From: Ignavibacteria bacterium
GTDB lineage: Bacteria; Bacteroidota; Ignavibacteria; UBA10030
NCBI GenBank assembly: GCA_016873805.1
Contig: VGVZ01000009.1
Coordinates: 29,995-93,994 of the forward strand
Reading direction: 5' to 3'
Length of the DNA: 64,000 bases
In this document: positions 17,141 through 26,228 of the stretch, piece after piece
Layout of the letters: every line of letters starts with the position of its first letter
Position numbering within the stretch: position 1 is the first letter of the stretch
Made by a program: the position numbers and the translations under genes
Notes under the pieces: model-generated
The model's database searches: none
What the model was told of the DNA's origin: nothing
The model's input: the letters and a program-made list of their open reading frames with translations, nothing else

Positions 17141-19330
17141 TCACTCGGTTGACGGTTGGAGCAGTTGCTCGGTTTCCCGGCGCCCCGAACGGGCCACGAG
17201 CATCTCGATGACGGCGACGGCGAGCGCCGCGATCAGGAAGACATTCCACAATTCTGTTCCGTATCGCGATTCCGTGACTTTGCGCTGAAGACTTGAAACG
17301 TCTGCAATCGTGGTCACCGCGGAGCCGTCGATGCCGTGTTCTTCAAGAATCCTCAGCAGGCGCGCCTCGTCTCCGCGTCTGACACGCGATTCGCGCGGAT
17401 CCATATTCACGGAAATCTTTGCAAACGGTGTTGATCCAACCTCCACCGTAAATATACCCAATTGATCATCGAGGGAAAACTGGAGTTTCCTCCCCCGACG
17501 GTCAAGAGCGGCTGGAATCACCCGCTCTAATGCCGCGTCCCCCTTGATGACGGCGAATTCGGCCTGAGAGGGGAGGTCATGCAACACAAACTCTTCCCCT
17601 GCAATCCCGTCATATCGCTGAACGCGTGAGCGGCTAAGATACGAAACGGATTGACGGATCAGCGGCACAAACAAACTTTGGCCGGGGAAATCGGACCAAC
17701 TCATATCGGCGCTCGTGGCGAATACAAGGATCCTCCCGCTGCCGAACTGTTGCTCGAGGAGAAACGTACTTCCATCTGTCAATGGAATGACCGGGAACGC
17801 CTGCGGTGACGATCGGTATCGAAGATGTTTCGTGATCACGGGGGAGACCAGGCGTGGCGGTTCTGCGTCTTCTCGACGGGGTCCCCGTTGTTCCGGCACA
17901 CTGCGCTGGAACATTCCTTCGAAAAGGGGATGCTGCAAAGAGACGCGCTTAAATTCCACCGGGGGGGAATCCAATCTGGATGACGGTACGGGAGACCTTG
18001 TTTCCATTCGGTCGACTTGAGGGAGCTGAAACGCAGCCGCGATCGTCGAGTTGTACGTTGCGATGTCTGTTCCGGGCCCCGGAAAGTACATCAATCCTCC
18101 CCCCGATTCGGCAAAGCTGCGCAGAGAAAGAAGTTGCGTCTCCGAAAGGCGATCGGGGTCGACGAGAACGACAACATCGGTCTTCGAAAGAAGCGATGCC
18201 GAGAGGAGTCGGGATGGCGTGGTACGAACGTCAATGGATGTTGCCGTCCCCAGTCGGGTGGCGAGTGCAAGGCGCAAGTAGCGCAGATCGCTCTCGCTGC
18301 CGACGAGGAGCGTACGTATGGCGTCCGGCAGTCTCCAGGCGAAGGAGCGCCGATTGTCGAATGCGAGGTCGTCATCTTCCACTTCAACCCATCCTTCCAG
18401 GAACCCGGACTGTGAGGGAGTGAAGGCAAACGTCACATCGGCGGATGCGCCGGCCGGAATGTCGAGCGCACGCTGCGCGATTCGCGTTCCTTGAACAAAA
18501 AGACTCACGACGTGATTGTCAACCGGACGATCGCTTTCGTTCACAATGCGGGCAATCAGCGTGATCTCTCTCCCCGGCTCAATCATGATATTCTCGGTCC
18601 ACAAGCGCTCAATGCCAAGATTTCGAATCCTGTTCGATCCCACAGGGATGACGAAAACAGTCACGTCGTCATGCGAAATCGAAGCGGTCGGCATCAGGCG
18701 ATCGCCTTCGAGAAGACCTTTCTGAAGATCGGAGATGATGTAGAGTTCTTTTTGGATGTGCGGGGAGGAGGAGAACAATTGCGAGCTTTTCTGCAGCGCT
18801 TCGGCAAGAGTCCCTCGAACAAGAGAGGGACGCAGCTCCTCAAGTTGGCGGGCGGTGAATGACTTCGTCCTCGGCTGTTGTGTTGCCGAATCGCCGGTCA
18901 TCATGGTGCGGGAGAGGGGGAGAAGCGAGACCTCATCGCCGTCGTTGAGGAGATCCAAGAGGGTGGCCGCAATCTGCCGCGCCTGCTTCATGTATTCCCC
19001 ATGTTCATCGATATCAGTCATGCTTTGGGAATCGTCAATGATGATCATGGCGGTTGCGGCGGCGCGCGTCCCTGCCAGACCCGATCGTTCAAGCCGAATG
19101 GTGGGTCTTGCGAAGGCAAGGACGATGAGGATTACGAGAAGCGTGCGGAGGAAAAGCAGAAGGAACTGGCGCAGTTTGAGCTTTCGGATTTTCGTTCGTT
19201 GAAGCTCCTTGATATAGGTCAGGCTGCTGAACTCGATCGTTCGCAATTTCCGGAGATTGAACAGATGGAGGAGAATCGGAATCGCTGCAGCGACAAGGCC
19301 GATGAGTGCCAGTGGATTCAGAAAGGTCAT
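17141..19330 (-). CDS. BatA-domain / vWA-like membrane protein
   Basis: 729 residues. The first about 85 residues are the BatA N-terminal domain: helix FLNPLALIGLVAAAIPILLHLF, then RTIEFSSLTYIKEL and a second helix LFLRTLLVILIVLAFA. A von Willebrand A domain follows with a MIDAS-like DDSQSMTD. The large middle section resembles a periplasmic or glutamine amidotransferase-like region, and a last helix (VFLIAALAVAVIEML) lies near the C-terminus. Such proteins are linked to MoxR/Bat systems, but no moxR is adjacent. The start at 19330 (MTFLNPL) is the domain edge; the frame upstream to 19471 overlaps the promoter. Confidence 0.85.
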   Translation of the reverse strand: MTFLNPLALIGLVAAAIPILLHLFNLRKLRTIEFSSLTYIKELQRTKIRKLKLRQFLLLFLRTLLVILIVLAFARPTIRLERSGLAGTRAAATAMIIIDDSQSMTDIDEHGEYMKQARQIAATLLDLLNDGDEVSLLPLSRTMMTGDSATQQPRTKSFTARQLEELRPSLVRGTLAEALQKSSQLFSSSPHIQKELYIISDLQKGLLEGDRLMPTASISHDDVTVFVIPVGSNRIRNLGIERLWTENIMIEPGREITLIARIVNESDRPVDNHVVSLFVQGTRIAQRALDIPAGASADVTFAFTPSQSGFLEGWVEVEDDDLAFDNRRSFAWRLPDAIRTLLVGSESDLRYLRLALATRLGTATSIDVRTTPSRLLSASLLSKTDVVVLVDPDRLSETQLLSLRSFAESGGGLMYFPGPGTDIATYNSTIAAAFQLPQVDRMETRSPVPSSRLDSPPVEFKRVSLQHPLFEGMFQRSVPEQRGPRREDAEPPRLVSPVITKHLRYRSSPQAFPVIPLTDGSTFLLEQQFGSGRILVFATSADMSWSDFPGQSLFVPLIRQSVSYLSRSRVQRYDGIAGEEFVLHDLPSQAEFAVIKGDAALERVIPAALDRRGRKLQFSLDDQLGIFTVEVGSTPFAKISVNMDPRESRVRRGDEARLLRILEEHGIDGSAVTTIADVSSLQRKVTESRYGTELWNVFLIAALAVAVIEMLVARSGRRETEQLLQPSTE

Positions 19331-19373
19331 TTGCGTCTTCGGATCGAATCGTGCCGTGGTGAATGCCCGTCTC

Positions 19374-19402
19374 AACGTACTCCGATATCGAAGGAAATGC
19401 AA
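19374..19402 (-). promoter_or_regulatory. Promoter-like site for vWA-hflX unit
   Basis: Read on the minus strand: TTGCAT (19397-19402), 17-base spacer, TACGTT (19374-19379). Leader of about 35 bases to the ATG at 19330. Confidence 0.45.
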
Positions 19403-19455
19403 GATGTGGATCACGACTCCTCGCGACGTTTGATCGGAGCCGTCGAGAACTCGGA

Positions 19456-19484
19456 TTGATATTCGCATCATATTTCGGTACTTT
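19456..19484 (+). promoter_or_regulatory. Promoter-like site for patatin-BamA gene
   Basis: TTGATA at 19456-19461, 17-base spacer, TACTTT at 19479-19484. Start near 19491, which favours the ATG at 19514 over the TTG at 19496 for the downstream gene. Divergent from the vWA promoter. Confidence 0.5.
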
Positions 19485-19513
19485 GCCGCCGTCGTTTGAT
19501 CTCACTGCTCTCC

Positions 19514-22273
19514 ATGAAGACCTCGACATCCCTCACGCTTTGTATTCTCCTCACGGGAGCTCTGACGTTCACGTCGGAATCCCAGCCGCTTGAAACTTCC
19601 TCGCGATCGTGGATTATCAGGCCGGCGCTCAGCAATGAACCTGAAAAAATTCCCACCATCGTTCCACACAGTCATGCCAAACGTCCCAAGGTGGCGTTGG
19701 TTCTGAGCGGGGGAGGAGCCCGGGGCATTGCGGCCATCGGCGTTCTGAAATCTCTCGAGAGGAATGAAATCCCCATCGATCTCATTGTGGGAACGAGTAT
19801 GGGCAGCACCGTCGGGGGATTGTATGCGTCCGGGTATTCCATCGAACAACTCGAAGCGCTGGTTGATTCGACGCGCTGGGACGATCTCCTCGCGTTCGGC
19901 GAGGAGACCCGCCGCCGGGATTTGTTCCTCGACCAGAAGATCGCGGATGATCGAAGCATTCTGGTTCTGCGGTTCGATCGATTTCAACCGATACTCCCCG
20001 AAGCAATCTCCACGGGCCAGCGGCTGACCGACTATCTGAATATTCTTTCCCTTCAGGGTCTCTACCATCCGAATCCATCGTTTGATGACCTGCGCATTCC
20101 GTTCCGCGCAGTGGCGACCGATCTCGTGACAGGAAGACGCGTGGTGATCGATCGCGGAAGTCTGGCGATGGCGATGCGCGCCAGCATGACCGTCCCGCTG
20201 CTGTTCAGCAGCGTCAAGCGCGATACGCTGCAGCTCCTGGATGGCGGCCTCGTGGCAAATGTCCCCGTTGACGTGGCGCGGGAGCGCGGCGCAGACGTGG
20301 TCATTGCGGTAGACGTGACCAGCCCCCTTCGCCCTGTAGCTAAACTCAATGCCCCGTGGGAGATTGCGGATCAGATTACGTCGATCATGACCCAGGCCAC
20401 GAATCAATCGCAGCTCGATCGAGCGGACGTTGTGATCCGCCCCCCGCTGACCGATCGGATTTCGTCGGATTTCTCAGACCTTGATTCACTGATCATCGTG
20501 GGCGAGAAGTCCGCAGATGCCGTCATGCCGCAACTCCATGCCATTCTCTCGAAGCGACAGGAACGCATGTTTCAACAATCGCTGACGGGGGGGGAATTTC
20601 GCAACAGCCGGTTTTCCTTCAATCGTTCCGTGGTCGGAGAACAACACGCCGCATGGATCGACTACCTCACGTTGCTGCGTCCGACGGATGAGGCGATGGT
20701 GCGGCACATTGTCTCTACCCTTCATGCATCCGGACAGTTCGCCGAAGTATACGCCCAGATTGTCGAAGATCCGGATTCGACACTCGTGGTCCTTCGCGCC
20801 AATCCGCATCCGGTGCTCCGTTCGGTGTCGTTTGAGGGCAATCGAATCATCCCCCCGGACTCGATCCTCCGGCCGTTTCTTCCCCTGCTCGGAAAACCGA
20901 TCAATGCGCACGACTGTCTTGACGCCATGGAGCAGTTGCTCGGGATGTATCGTGATCGGGGTCTCTCGCTGGCCCGCATTCGAGGGACGCACTTTAATCA
21001 TGACACCGAACATGCAACGATCTATCTGGAAGAAGGGACGATCCATCGACGAACCATTCAAGGTACTCGTCGCACCCGGGATTACGTGATCTGGCGCGAA
21101 CTGCCGTTCAAACAGGGAGATGTGTTTCAGGTGGCGAAGATTGCCGAAGGGATGCGGAACATCTATAGCACCAATCTCTTCGAGCAGGTTGCGATGAGCG
21201 TGCAGCAGGAAAGTGATAGCGCCCGTTCCCAGGCGTTGATCATCGATGTGAGGGAACGATACACCGGATTGATGCGATTTGGTCTCCGCATCGACAACGA
21301 ACGAAATCTCCAGCCCTCGATCGACATGCGCGAGGAAAACTTCCTCGGGATCGGATCGGAAGTGGGATTGAGGTTCTTCGGTGGCTTGAGGAATCGTACG
21401 TACAGCGCCGAGTTCCGCGTCCCGCGCATCTTCAACTCATATCTCACGTTCACGCTGAGAGGCTACTACTCAATCCACGACGTGAACGTCTTTGAAAACG
21501 AGCCTATCGGCAAACCGAACCGATGGAATAGAGTGCGAATCGGAGAGTTCCGGGAAGAGCGCGAAGGGGTACTTGCCGTGTTTGGAACGCAACTTGAGCG
21601 GCTCGGCTCAGTGACGATCCAGGGGAGGTATGAGAACCAAAATGTCTGGAGCATTTTCGGCACGCCGATCCCGGATCAACACTTCCGGTTCTTCACGCTG
21701 AAGTTCGGCACGACGATCGATACCCAGGACCGCTATCCCTTTCCGCGTGACGGAATCCTCATGAACTTTTCCTATGAGTACCCGCTCTTTCGGCGAAAGT
21801 CGGGCATCGGCTACACGAAACTCTCGTTCAACTACGAGAGCTTCCAGAGTCCGCTGCAGAGACATACCATCCGGCCGCGACTTTTCTTTGGATTCGCGGA
21901 TGAGACCCTGCCCATCACCGAACAGTTCTCTCTCGGAGGACAAGATCTCTTCCTTGGCCTCCGTGAGGATGATTCACGCGGGCGCCAGGTGTTGGTGGGA
22001 AGTCTGGAGTATCGCTACTTCCTTCCCTTCAAGATTTTCTTCGACTCGTACGTGAAGCTGCGCTACGACATTGGGGCGATTTGGGGAACGCCCGAAGAAA
22101 TCCGCCTCAAGGATCTCCGGCATGGGATCGGCGGTGGATTGTCTCTCGATACGCCGATTGGACCTGTGGAGATGTCCGTGGGCCAAAGTTTCTATCTGCA
22201 GAAAGAACTGCTGGAGCATCCACTCAGCTTCGGGCCCGTTGTTGTGTATTTCTCAATCGGATATTCATTCTGA
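19514..22273 (+). CDS. Patatin-like phospholipase with POTRA and BamA-type barrel
   Basis: 919 residues. Signal-peptide-like N-terminus (MKTSTSLTLCILLTGALTF), then a patatin domain: VALVLSGGGARGIAAIGVL oxyanion loop, VGTSMGSTVGG with the nucleophilic Ser, and LLDGGLVANVPVD with the catalytic Asp. A POTRA-like region (VLRSVSFEGNRIIPPDSIL) precedes a C-terminal surface-antigen barrel ending in VVVYFSIGYSF, with the aromatic C-terminal residue typical of outer-membrane proteins. This is the PlpD (type Vd secretion) layout. The patatin part may be released or stay periplasmic. Confidence 0.9.
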   Translation: MKTSTSLTLCILLTGALTFTSESQPLETSSRSWIIRPALSNEPEKIPTIVPHSHAKRPKVALVLSGGGARGIAAIGVLKSLERNEIPIDLIVGTSMGSTVGGLYASGYSIEQLEALVDSTRWDDLLAFGEETRRRDLFLDQKIADDRSILVLRFDRFQPILPEAISTGQRLTDYLNILSLQGLYHPNPSFDDLRIPFRAVATDLVTGRRVVIDRGSLAMAMRASMTVPLLFSSVKRDTLQLLDGGLVANVPVDVARERGADVVIAVDVTSPLRPVAKLNAPWEIADQITSIMTQATNQSQLDRADVVIRPPLTDRISSDFSDLDSLIIVGEKSADAVMPQLHAILSKRQERMFQQSLTGGEFRNSRFSFNRSVVGEQHAAWIDYLTLLRPTDEAMVRHIVSTLHASGQFAEVYAQIVEDPDSTLVVLRANPHPVLRSVSFEGNRIIPPDSILRPFLPLLGKPINAHDCLDAMEQLLGMYRDRGLSLARIRGTHFNHDTEHATIYLEEGTIHRRTIQGTRRTRDYVIWRELPFKQGDVFQVAKIAEGMRNIYSTNLFEQVAMSVQQESDSARSQALIIDVRERYTGLMRFGLRIDNERNLQPSIDMREENFLGIGSEVGLRFFGGLRNRTYSAEFRVPRIFNSYLTFTLRGYYSIHDVNVFENEPIGKPNRWNRVRIGEFREEREGVLAVFGTQLERLGSVTIQGRYENQNVWSIFGTPIPDQHFRFFTLKFGTTIDTQDRYPFPRDGILMNFSYEYPLFRRKSGIGYTKLSFNYESFQSPLQRHTIRPRLFFGFADETLPITEQFSLGGQDLFLGLREDDSRGRQVLVGSLEYRYFLPFKIFFDSYVKLRYDIGAIWGTPEEIRLKDLRHGIGGGLSLDTPIGPVEMSVGQSFYLQKELLEHPLSFGPVVVYFSIGYSF

Positions 22274-22332
22274 GAGAAGCAGAAGCGGGCTCTGCGCGTC
22301 TCCAGCCGATACGAAAACCAAAGGAGTCTACC

Positions 22333-22611
22333 ATGGCAACAAAACCCCCGTCGTCTGTGCAGACAGCATCCGCCGCCTCGCTGGAGAAGATCGCGTACTC
22401 GCTTGTCGAAGATATCCCGCTACGCGAGACCAATGATCGCGATCGTCTTGGCTATTGTCTCTGGATCTGGTTGACAGAGGGGAAGGGTTCGCTTGAACAG
22501 GCGATCGTAAACGCCGAACCTCGAAGTTCGCTTTCAACCGAAGAAATTGCCGGGATTATTCAGAAGAAATTGAAGGAGAAAAACATTCCTTCCCCCGCGA
22601 CGATCGCGTGA
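22333..22611 (+). CDS. Conserved-looking 92-aa protein, unknown
   Basis: 92 residues with an excellent ribosome site (AAAGGAG, 7 bases before the ATG at 22333). Not recognised. The sequence has a helical, charged middle (LEKIAYSLVEDIPLRETNDRDRLGYCLWIWLTEG split over two helices) and a Lys-rich C-terminus (IQKKLKEKNIPSP). It is soluble, with one Cys. It follows the patatin-BamA gene by 59 bases and may be cotranscribed with it. Confidence 0.7.
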   Translation: MATKPPSSVQTASAASLEKIAYSLVEDIPLRETNDRDRLGYCLWIWLTEGKGSLEQAIVNAEPRSSLSTEEIAGIIQKKLKEKNIPSPATIA

Positions 22612-22668
22612 TCGCCTGACATGCTGGAGGAATGAATGGGGAGAGAGATGCCGGAAGGGTGGTCGGTT

Positions 22669-23154
22669 CTACGATTGTGCCGCACGTGAAACGATTCGAA
22701 CATAATCGACGAACGTGTATCCGTCGCGTTTGTCCGCGTTCTTAACCGCAAATGTTGTCCCGATGAGGTGCTCGTACTCCGGGAAGTACGTATCTCCCTC
22801 CACCTCGCGATCAATAAGAGTCAAGTGCATTTCATCTGCGAGCGGAAGAATCTGCCTGTAAATTTCCCCGCCGCCAATCACAAAAATCTTTTCCTCTGAC
22901 GCCAGGTTTTTTAGCACCTCCGCAAGCGAAATGTACGATTCCACTCCGGAGAGGGGGCGCGACGAAAGGACCACATTGCGTCGTCCCTCGAGGGGTTTCC
23001 CGATCGATTCATATGTGCGCCGTCCCATCAACAGCGTGTGTCCCATCGTCAGCCGCTTAAAACGCTTCAGATCTTCCGAAATATGCCAAGGCATCTTCCC
23101 TGCCTTGCCGATGACCCGATTCTTCGCAACCGCGGCGATGATGATGATCTTCAC
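22669..23154 (-). CDS. folA: Dihydrofolate reductase
   Basis: 161 residues. Reduces dihydrofolate with NADPH. Motifs: IIAAVAKNRVIGKAGKMPW, HISEDLKRFKRLT with the substrate-binding acidic residue, MGRRTYESIG, and FVIGGGEIYRQ. The start overlaps the thyA stop by 4 bases, the usual arrangement, because thymidylate synthase makes the dihydrofolate this enzyme recycles. Confidence 0.96.
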   Translation of the reverse strand: MKIIIIAAVAKNRVIGKAGKMPWHISEDLKRFKRLTMGHTLLMGRRTYESIGKPLEGRRNVVLSSRPLSGVESYISLAEVLKNLASEEKIFVIGGGEIYRQILPLADEMHLTLIDREVEGDTYFPEYEHLIGTTFAVKNADKRDGYTFVDYVRIVSRAAQS

Positions 23155-23963
23155 ACCGCAACCTCAAATTTGATTGGCTCGGCACATTCGTACCCAATCA
23201 ATCGGAAATCATCGAACTGTAATTCGTCCAGTGGCTTCCGAGCGATTTCCAGTCTGGGGAGCGGGAGAGGTGCTCTCGTGAGTTGCTCCCTCAAACCGTC
23301 GACATGATTGACATACACGTGTGCGTCCACAATGGTATGGCTGAAGAATCCCAGCTTCAGGCCGACCTCCTGAGCGATCGCCTGTGTCAGGAGGGAGTAC
23401 GCAGCGATGTTGAAGGGAATGCCGATGGCGATATCCCCCGAGCGCTGGGTGAGATGGCAGTTGAGTTTGTCTTCCTGAACGTTGAACACGAACGCAAAGT
23501 GACAGGGAGGCAGTTTGCTGAACAGCGCATTCCCCGGCTCCCATGCCGAAACCACCATCCGGCGCGACGTCGGACTGGTCTTCAGAAGATGGAGAATCTT
23601 GCCGATCTGATCGACCTCGACAACTTCATATCTGCCGGTGGTTTTGTTGATTTGCGCGCTGGGAAACCGGCGCCAGTACCTGCCGTATGCCGTTTCGAGG
23701 TTTCCCTCTGCGTCGGCCCAGGCATCCCAGATCCTGGTCTGTTTCCGCAAGTTCCGGATGTGATCATCTCCGGAGAGGTACCAAAGGACTTCGTGGAGGA
23801 TGGAATTGAAGTTCATCTTTTTCGTTGTCAAGAGCGGAAATCCCTTGCTCAGATCGATCTTGTAGTGCTCCGCAAAGAGGGAGATTGTGTCGACTCCTGT
23901 GCGATTCTTCTTCAGAGTGCCTTGCGTCAGGACTCGTTCAACAAGATCATGATACTCTTTCAT
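23151..23963 (-). CDS. thyA: Thymidylate synthase
   Basis: 270 residues. Makes dTMP from dUMP and methylene-tetrahydrofolate. Motifs: KNRTGVDT, FPLLTTKKMNF, EVLWYLSGD, the nucleophile in LPPCHFAFVF, LTQRSGDIAIGIPFNIA, and HVYVNHVD. Normal length. A ribosome site GAGGGT precedes the ATG; a 14-base palindrome lies just upstream of it, inside the predicted leader. Confidence 0.97.
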   Translation of the reverse strand: MKEYHDLVERVLTQGTLKKNRTGVDTISLFAEHYKIDLSKGFPLLTTKKMNFNSILHEVLWYLSGDDHIRNLRKQTRIWDAWADAEGNLETAYGRYWRRFPSAQINKTTGRYEVVEVDQIGKILHLLKTSPTSRRMVVSAWEPGNALFSKLPPCHFAFVFNVQEDKLNCHLTQRSGDIAIGIPFNIAAYSLLTQAIAQEVGLKLGFFSHTIVDAHVYVNHVDGLREQLTRAPLPLPRLEIARKPLDELQFDDFRLIGYECAEPIKFEVAV

Positions 23964-23972
23964 GGTACCCTC

Positions 23973-23986
23973 AGTTTGTACAAACT
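23973..23986. promoter_or_regulatory. 14-bp perfect palindrome in the thyA leader
   Basis: AGTTTGTACAAACT is its own reverse complement and ends about 10 bases before the thyA ATG, next to the ribosome site. With the promoter at 24084-24112 it lies at the end of a 113-base leader. It could be a repressor operator or simply a short symmetrical sequence. Confidence 0.35.
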
Positions 23987-24083
23987 CCCGTCATGCGGCG
24001 CCGCGGGTGGGATCTACCGGAGGAGCCGCTGGAGATGATGTCCGAGATGAAACGGAGGAATTCGGCAGATGATGAACTGCGCA

Positions 24084-24112
24084 AACATACGAGAAAGATC
24101 GGGGAGATGCAA
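24084..24112 (-). promoter_or_regulatory. Promoter-like site for thyA-folA
   Basis: Minus strand: TTGCAT (24107-24112), 17-base spacer, TATGTT (24084-24089). Start near 24077, leader about 113 bases. Confidence 0.45.
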
Positions 24113-24150
24113 TCGGTTGAACCGGGCGACCGACGGCATCCGCCCGTTCA

Positions 24151-25050
24151 TCATAACGCGTAATTCAGGATTTTCGAGACGAGCTTCGCTGTGGTCAGGT
24201 TCGGATGGGAAAGCCCCTTCATCGGCGCGAGCTCAACGACATCGAATCCAACGATGGTCTTCTTTCTGGCCACCTGACGCAGGCACTGGAGCACTTCATT
24301 CCAATACAGCCCATTCGGCTCCGGTGTTCCCGTGGCAGGCATGATCGAGGGATCGAACGCATCAACGTCGAACGTGATGTAAACATGATCGGTCAGTGCT
24401 GCGACTACAAAATCGTCCCACGTTTTGAGGAAGCGCATATACGTGCCGTCTCTGATGCCGTGCGCATAGAAGGTCTTCACTCCACGTGTGCGAATGAAGT
24501 CCGCCTCCTCCTTGCACTGGGCACGGATCCCGACCTGAACGACCCGCTGGGGATCAAGCATGTCGCAGATCCGCATCATCACGCAGGCGTGACTGTACTT
24601 GCTTCCCTGGTATTCGTCGCGCAAGTCGGAATGGGCATCGAACTGAAGGATCGAGAGATCGGGGTACTTCTGAAGATACGCTGCCACGGGAGCCGACGAG
24701 ATGGTGTGCTCGCCCCCAAGGGTCACGACAAACTTTCCCATCGAAAGAAGGTCCTCGACCGCCTGCTGGATGAGACGGAGCGCGTCGGCATCTTTCTTTC
24801 CTTTGAAGTTGATCGGAGGAAGAGTCGCAATGCCGGCGTCTCGAAAGATCTCGCGTGTGGTCTCTTCGTCATAGAATTCGACGTACTGGGATGCCTGGAG
24901 AATTGCCTTCGGCCCCAGTTTCGTTCCACCTCCGTAGCTCACGGTGTGCTCATACGGCGCGGAGACAATCGCGACCCGTGACGTTTCAAGCGATGAAAAC
25001 TCTTTTTCAAGGCCGAGGAAGTTCGATCGTTTCGGAAGGGTCTTTGCCAT
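24151..25050 (-). CDS. speB: Agmatinase / ureohydrolase family protein
   Basis: 299 residues. Agmatinase hydrolyses agmatine to putrescine and urea with two manganese ions. Metal-site motifs are VTLGGEHTIS, LQFDAHSDLRDEYQG and YITFDVDAFDPSIMPATGTPEPNG (first part). The EPNG form fits agmatinase better than arginase or formiminoglutamase, though HutG-like activity cannot be excluded given the hutH gene about 13 kb away. The ATG at 25050 has AGGAACAGG upstream; the longer frame runs through the promoter. Confidence 0.88.
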   Translation of the reverse strand: MAKTLPKRSNFLGLEKEFSSLETSRVAIVSAPYEHTVSYGGGTKLGPKAILQASQYVEFYDEETTREIFRDAGIATLPPINFKGKKDADALRLIQQAVEDLLSMGKFVVTLGGEHTISSAPVAAYLQKYPDLSILQFDAHSDLRDEYQGSKYSHACVMMRICDMLDPQRVVQVGIRAQCKEEADFIRTRGVKTFYAHGIRDGTYMRFLKTWDDFVVAALTDHVYITFDVDAFDPSIMPATGTPEPNGLYWNEVLQCLRQVARKKTIVGFDVVELAPMKGLSHPNLTTAKLVSKILNYAL

Positions 25051-25084
25051 ATCGCCTGTTCCTTTTGCTGAAAATCCAGACCCC

Positions 25085-25113
25085 AATATATCGCATCGAG
25101 GGAGGATATTCAA
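25085..25113 (-). promoter_or_regulatory. Promoter-like site for speB
   Basis: Minus strand: TTGAAT (25108-25113), 17-base spacer, TATATT (25085-25090). Start near 25078, leader about 28 bases. Confidence 0.6.
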
Positions 25114-25126
25114 GTCGGCGTACGTC

Positions 25127-25155
25127 TTGACAAACATTTCAATTGTCGCGATAAT
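25127..25155 (+). promoter_or_regulatory. Promoter-like site for DUF2085 operon
   Basis: TTGACA at 25127-25132, 17-base spacer, GATAAT at 25150-25155. The ATG at 25154 falls inside the -10 element, so translation should begin at 25175. Divergent from the speB promoter, 13 bases between the -35 boxes. Confidence 0.55.
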
Positions 25156-25174
25156 GACGCACCGCAGCAATTCT

Positions 25175-25681
25175 ATGAAACGGACCTCGATAAGCTATCT
25201 CATATTTGCACTCCTCGTTCTTCTCTGGTGCATATTGATTGTGACGGCACCTTTCCTGCGCGCGTCGGACTTGAACAACCCGATTTCGGGCTTGCTCTAC
25301 GACGGTTTTGGAACCATCTGCCATCAGATTGATGGGCGGTCGTTTCATGTTGCAGGAGAAAAATTCGGCGTCTGTGCCCGATGCGCGTCGCTCTATTTCG
25401 GATTCTGTTTCTCGTTGTTCCTCCTTCCCCTGGTGGCGAGATCTACCGACCGCATCGTACCGCCAAAAGCGGTCCTTGTTCTTCCTGCATCATTGATGCT
25501 GGCAGACGTTGCGTTCACGCTTCTCGGTGTCTGCGAGAGCACGATGCTGACGAGAACGCTCACCGGTGGATTGCTCGGGATGGCGCTCCCATGGTTTATC
25601 GTCCCTCCGCTGATAGATTCGCTTGATCGAGTACAAATTCAAATCCGCGCCCGCCGTTCACACCTACAACCCGGAGAATAG
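25175..25681 (+). CDS. DUF2085 family membrane protein
   Basis: 168 residues with about four membrane helices. The DUF2085 signature is present: GTICHQIDGRS, then FGVCARCASLYFGF, with three conserved cysteines and the His that could bind metal or haem. Function unknown. The start at 25175 (MKRTSIS) is set by the promoter position. The next gene begins 3 bases after its stop. Confidence 0.85.
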   Translation: MKRTSISYLIFALLVLLWCILIVTAPFLRASDLNNPISGLLYDGFGTICHQIDGRSFHVAGEKFGVCARCASLYFGFCFSLFLLPLVARSTDRIVPPKAVLVLPASLMLADVAFTLLGVCESTMLTRTLTGGLLGMALPWFIVPPLIDSLDRVQIQIRARRSHLQPGE

Positions 25682-25684
25682 CTG

Positions 25685-26221
25685 ATGGAAGAAAAACCGA
25701 ACAAAATACGTGTTGCCCTCATCGCGGGAGCCCTGATCGGCGTCGTTTCGGGCGTTCCCGGACTGAATCTCGTCAACTGCTGTTGTTGCGCCGGAGTGGT
25801 GATGGGCGGACTTCTTGCGACGTATCTGTACCTGAAGGAGTTCACTCCTCAGATGCCGTCGCTGGAGTCATCCGATGCGTTGATTCTTGGCATCTTCACG
25901 GGCGTGGCGGGAGCTTGCTCCGTGACTGTGGTTGAGCTTCTCATCCGCTTGCTCTTCGGAGGCATCGGAGATGAGTTCGCCATGTCGTTTATGGAACAGC
26001 TGATCGGGTGGATGGAAGAGAGCGCGAATGTTCCGCCGGAAGTGGTTGATGAGATGCGGAATCAGGTGCAGCAGTCCCTTGAAGGGTCCGATTCGTTCTT
26101 CGGGGTCCTTTCGGGACTCTTCATAACGTTGATTCTCTATCCTATTTTCGCCACGCTGGGAGCAATGCTCGGATACGCGATCTTCAAACCAAAACAACCT
26201 CAGACAACACAGACGACGTGA
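25685..26221 (+). CDS. Conserved membrane protein, unknown
   Basis: 178 residues. An N-terminal Gly-rich helix (ALIAGALIGVVSGVPGL) runs into LVNCCCCAGVVMGGLLATYLYL with four adjacent cysteines, then two more helical regions separated by an amphipathic acidic loop (MEQLIGWMEESANVPPEVV). It resembles the DUF4199/DUF5518-like small membrane proteins seen in Bacteroidota and related phyla, but no family is certain. Cotranscribed with the DUF2085 gene; a GGAGAA ribosome site overlaps the preceding stop. Confidence 0.75.
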   Translation: MEEKPNKIRVALIAGALIGVVSGVPGLNLVNCCCCAGVVMGGLLATYLYLKEFTPQMPSLESSDALILGIFTGVAGACSVTVVELLIRLLFGGIGDEFAMSFMEQLIGWMEESANVPPEVVDEMRNQVQQSLEGSDSFFGVLSGLFITLILYPIFATLGAMLGYAIFKPKQPQTTQTT

Positions 26222-26228
26222 GGGTGAC

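Noticed and set aside
23994..24163. 57-codon plus-strand frame between thyA and speB
   Set aside because: Covers the thyA promoter and leader in antisense and overlaps the end of speB; no ribosome site.
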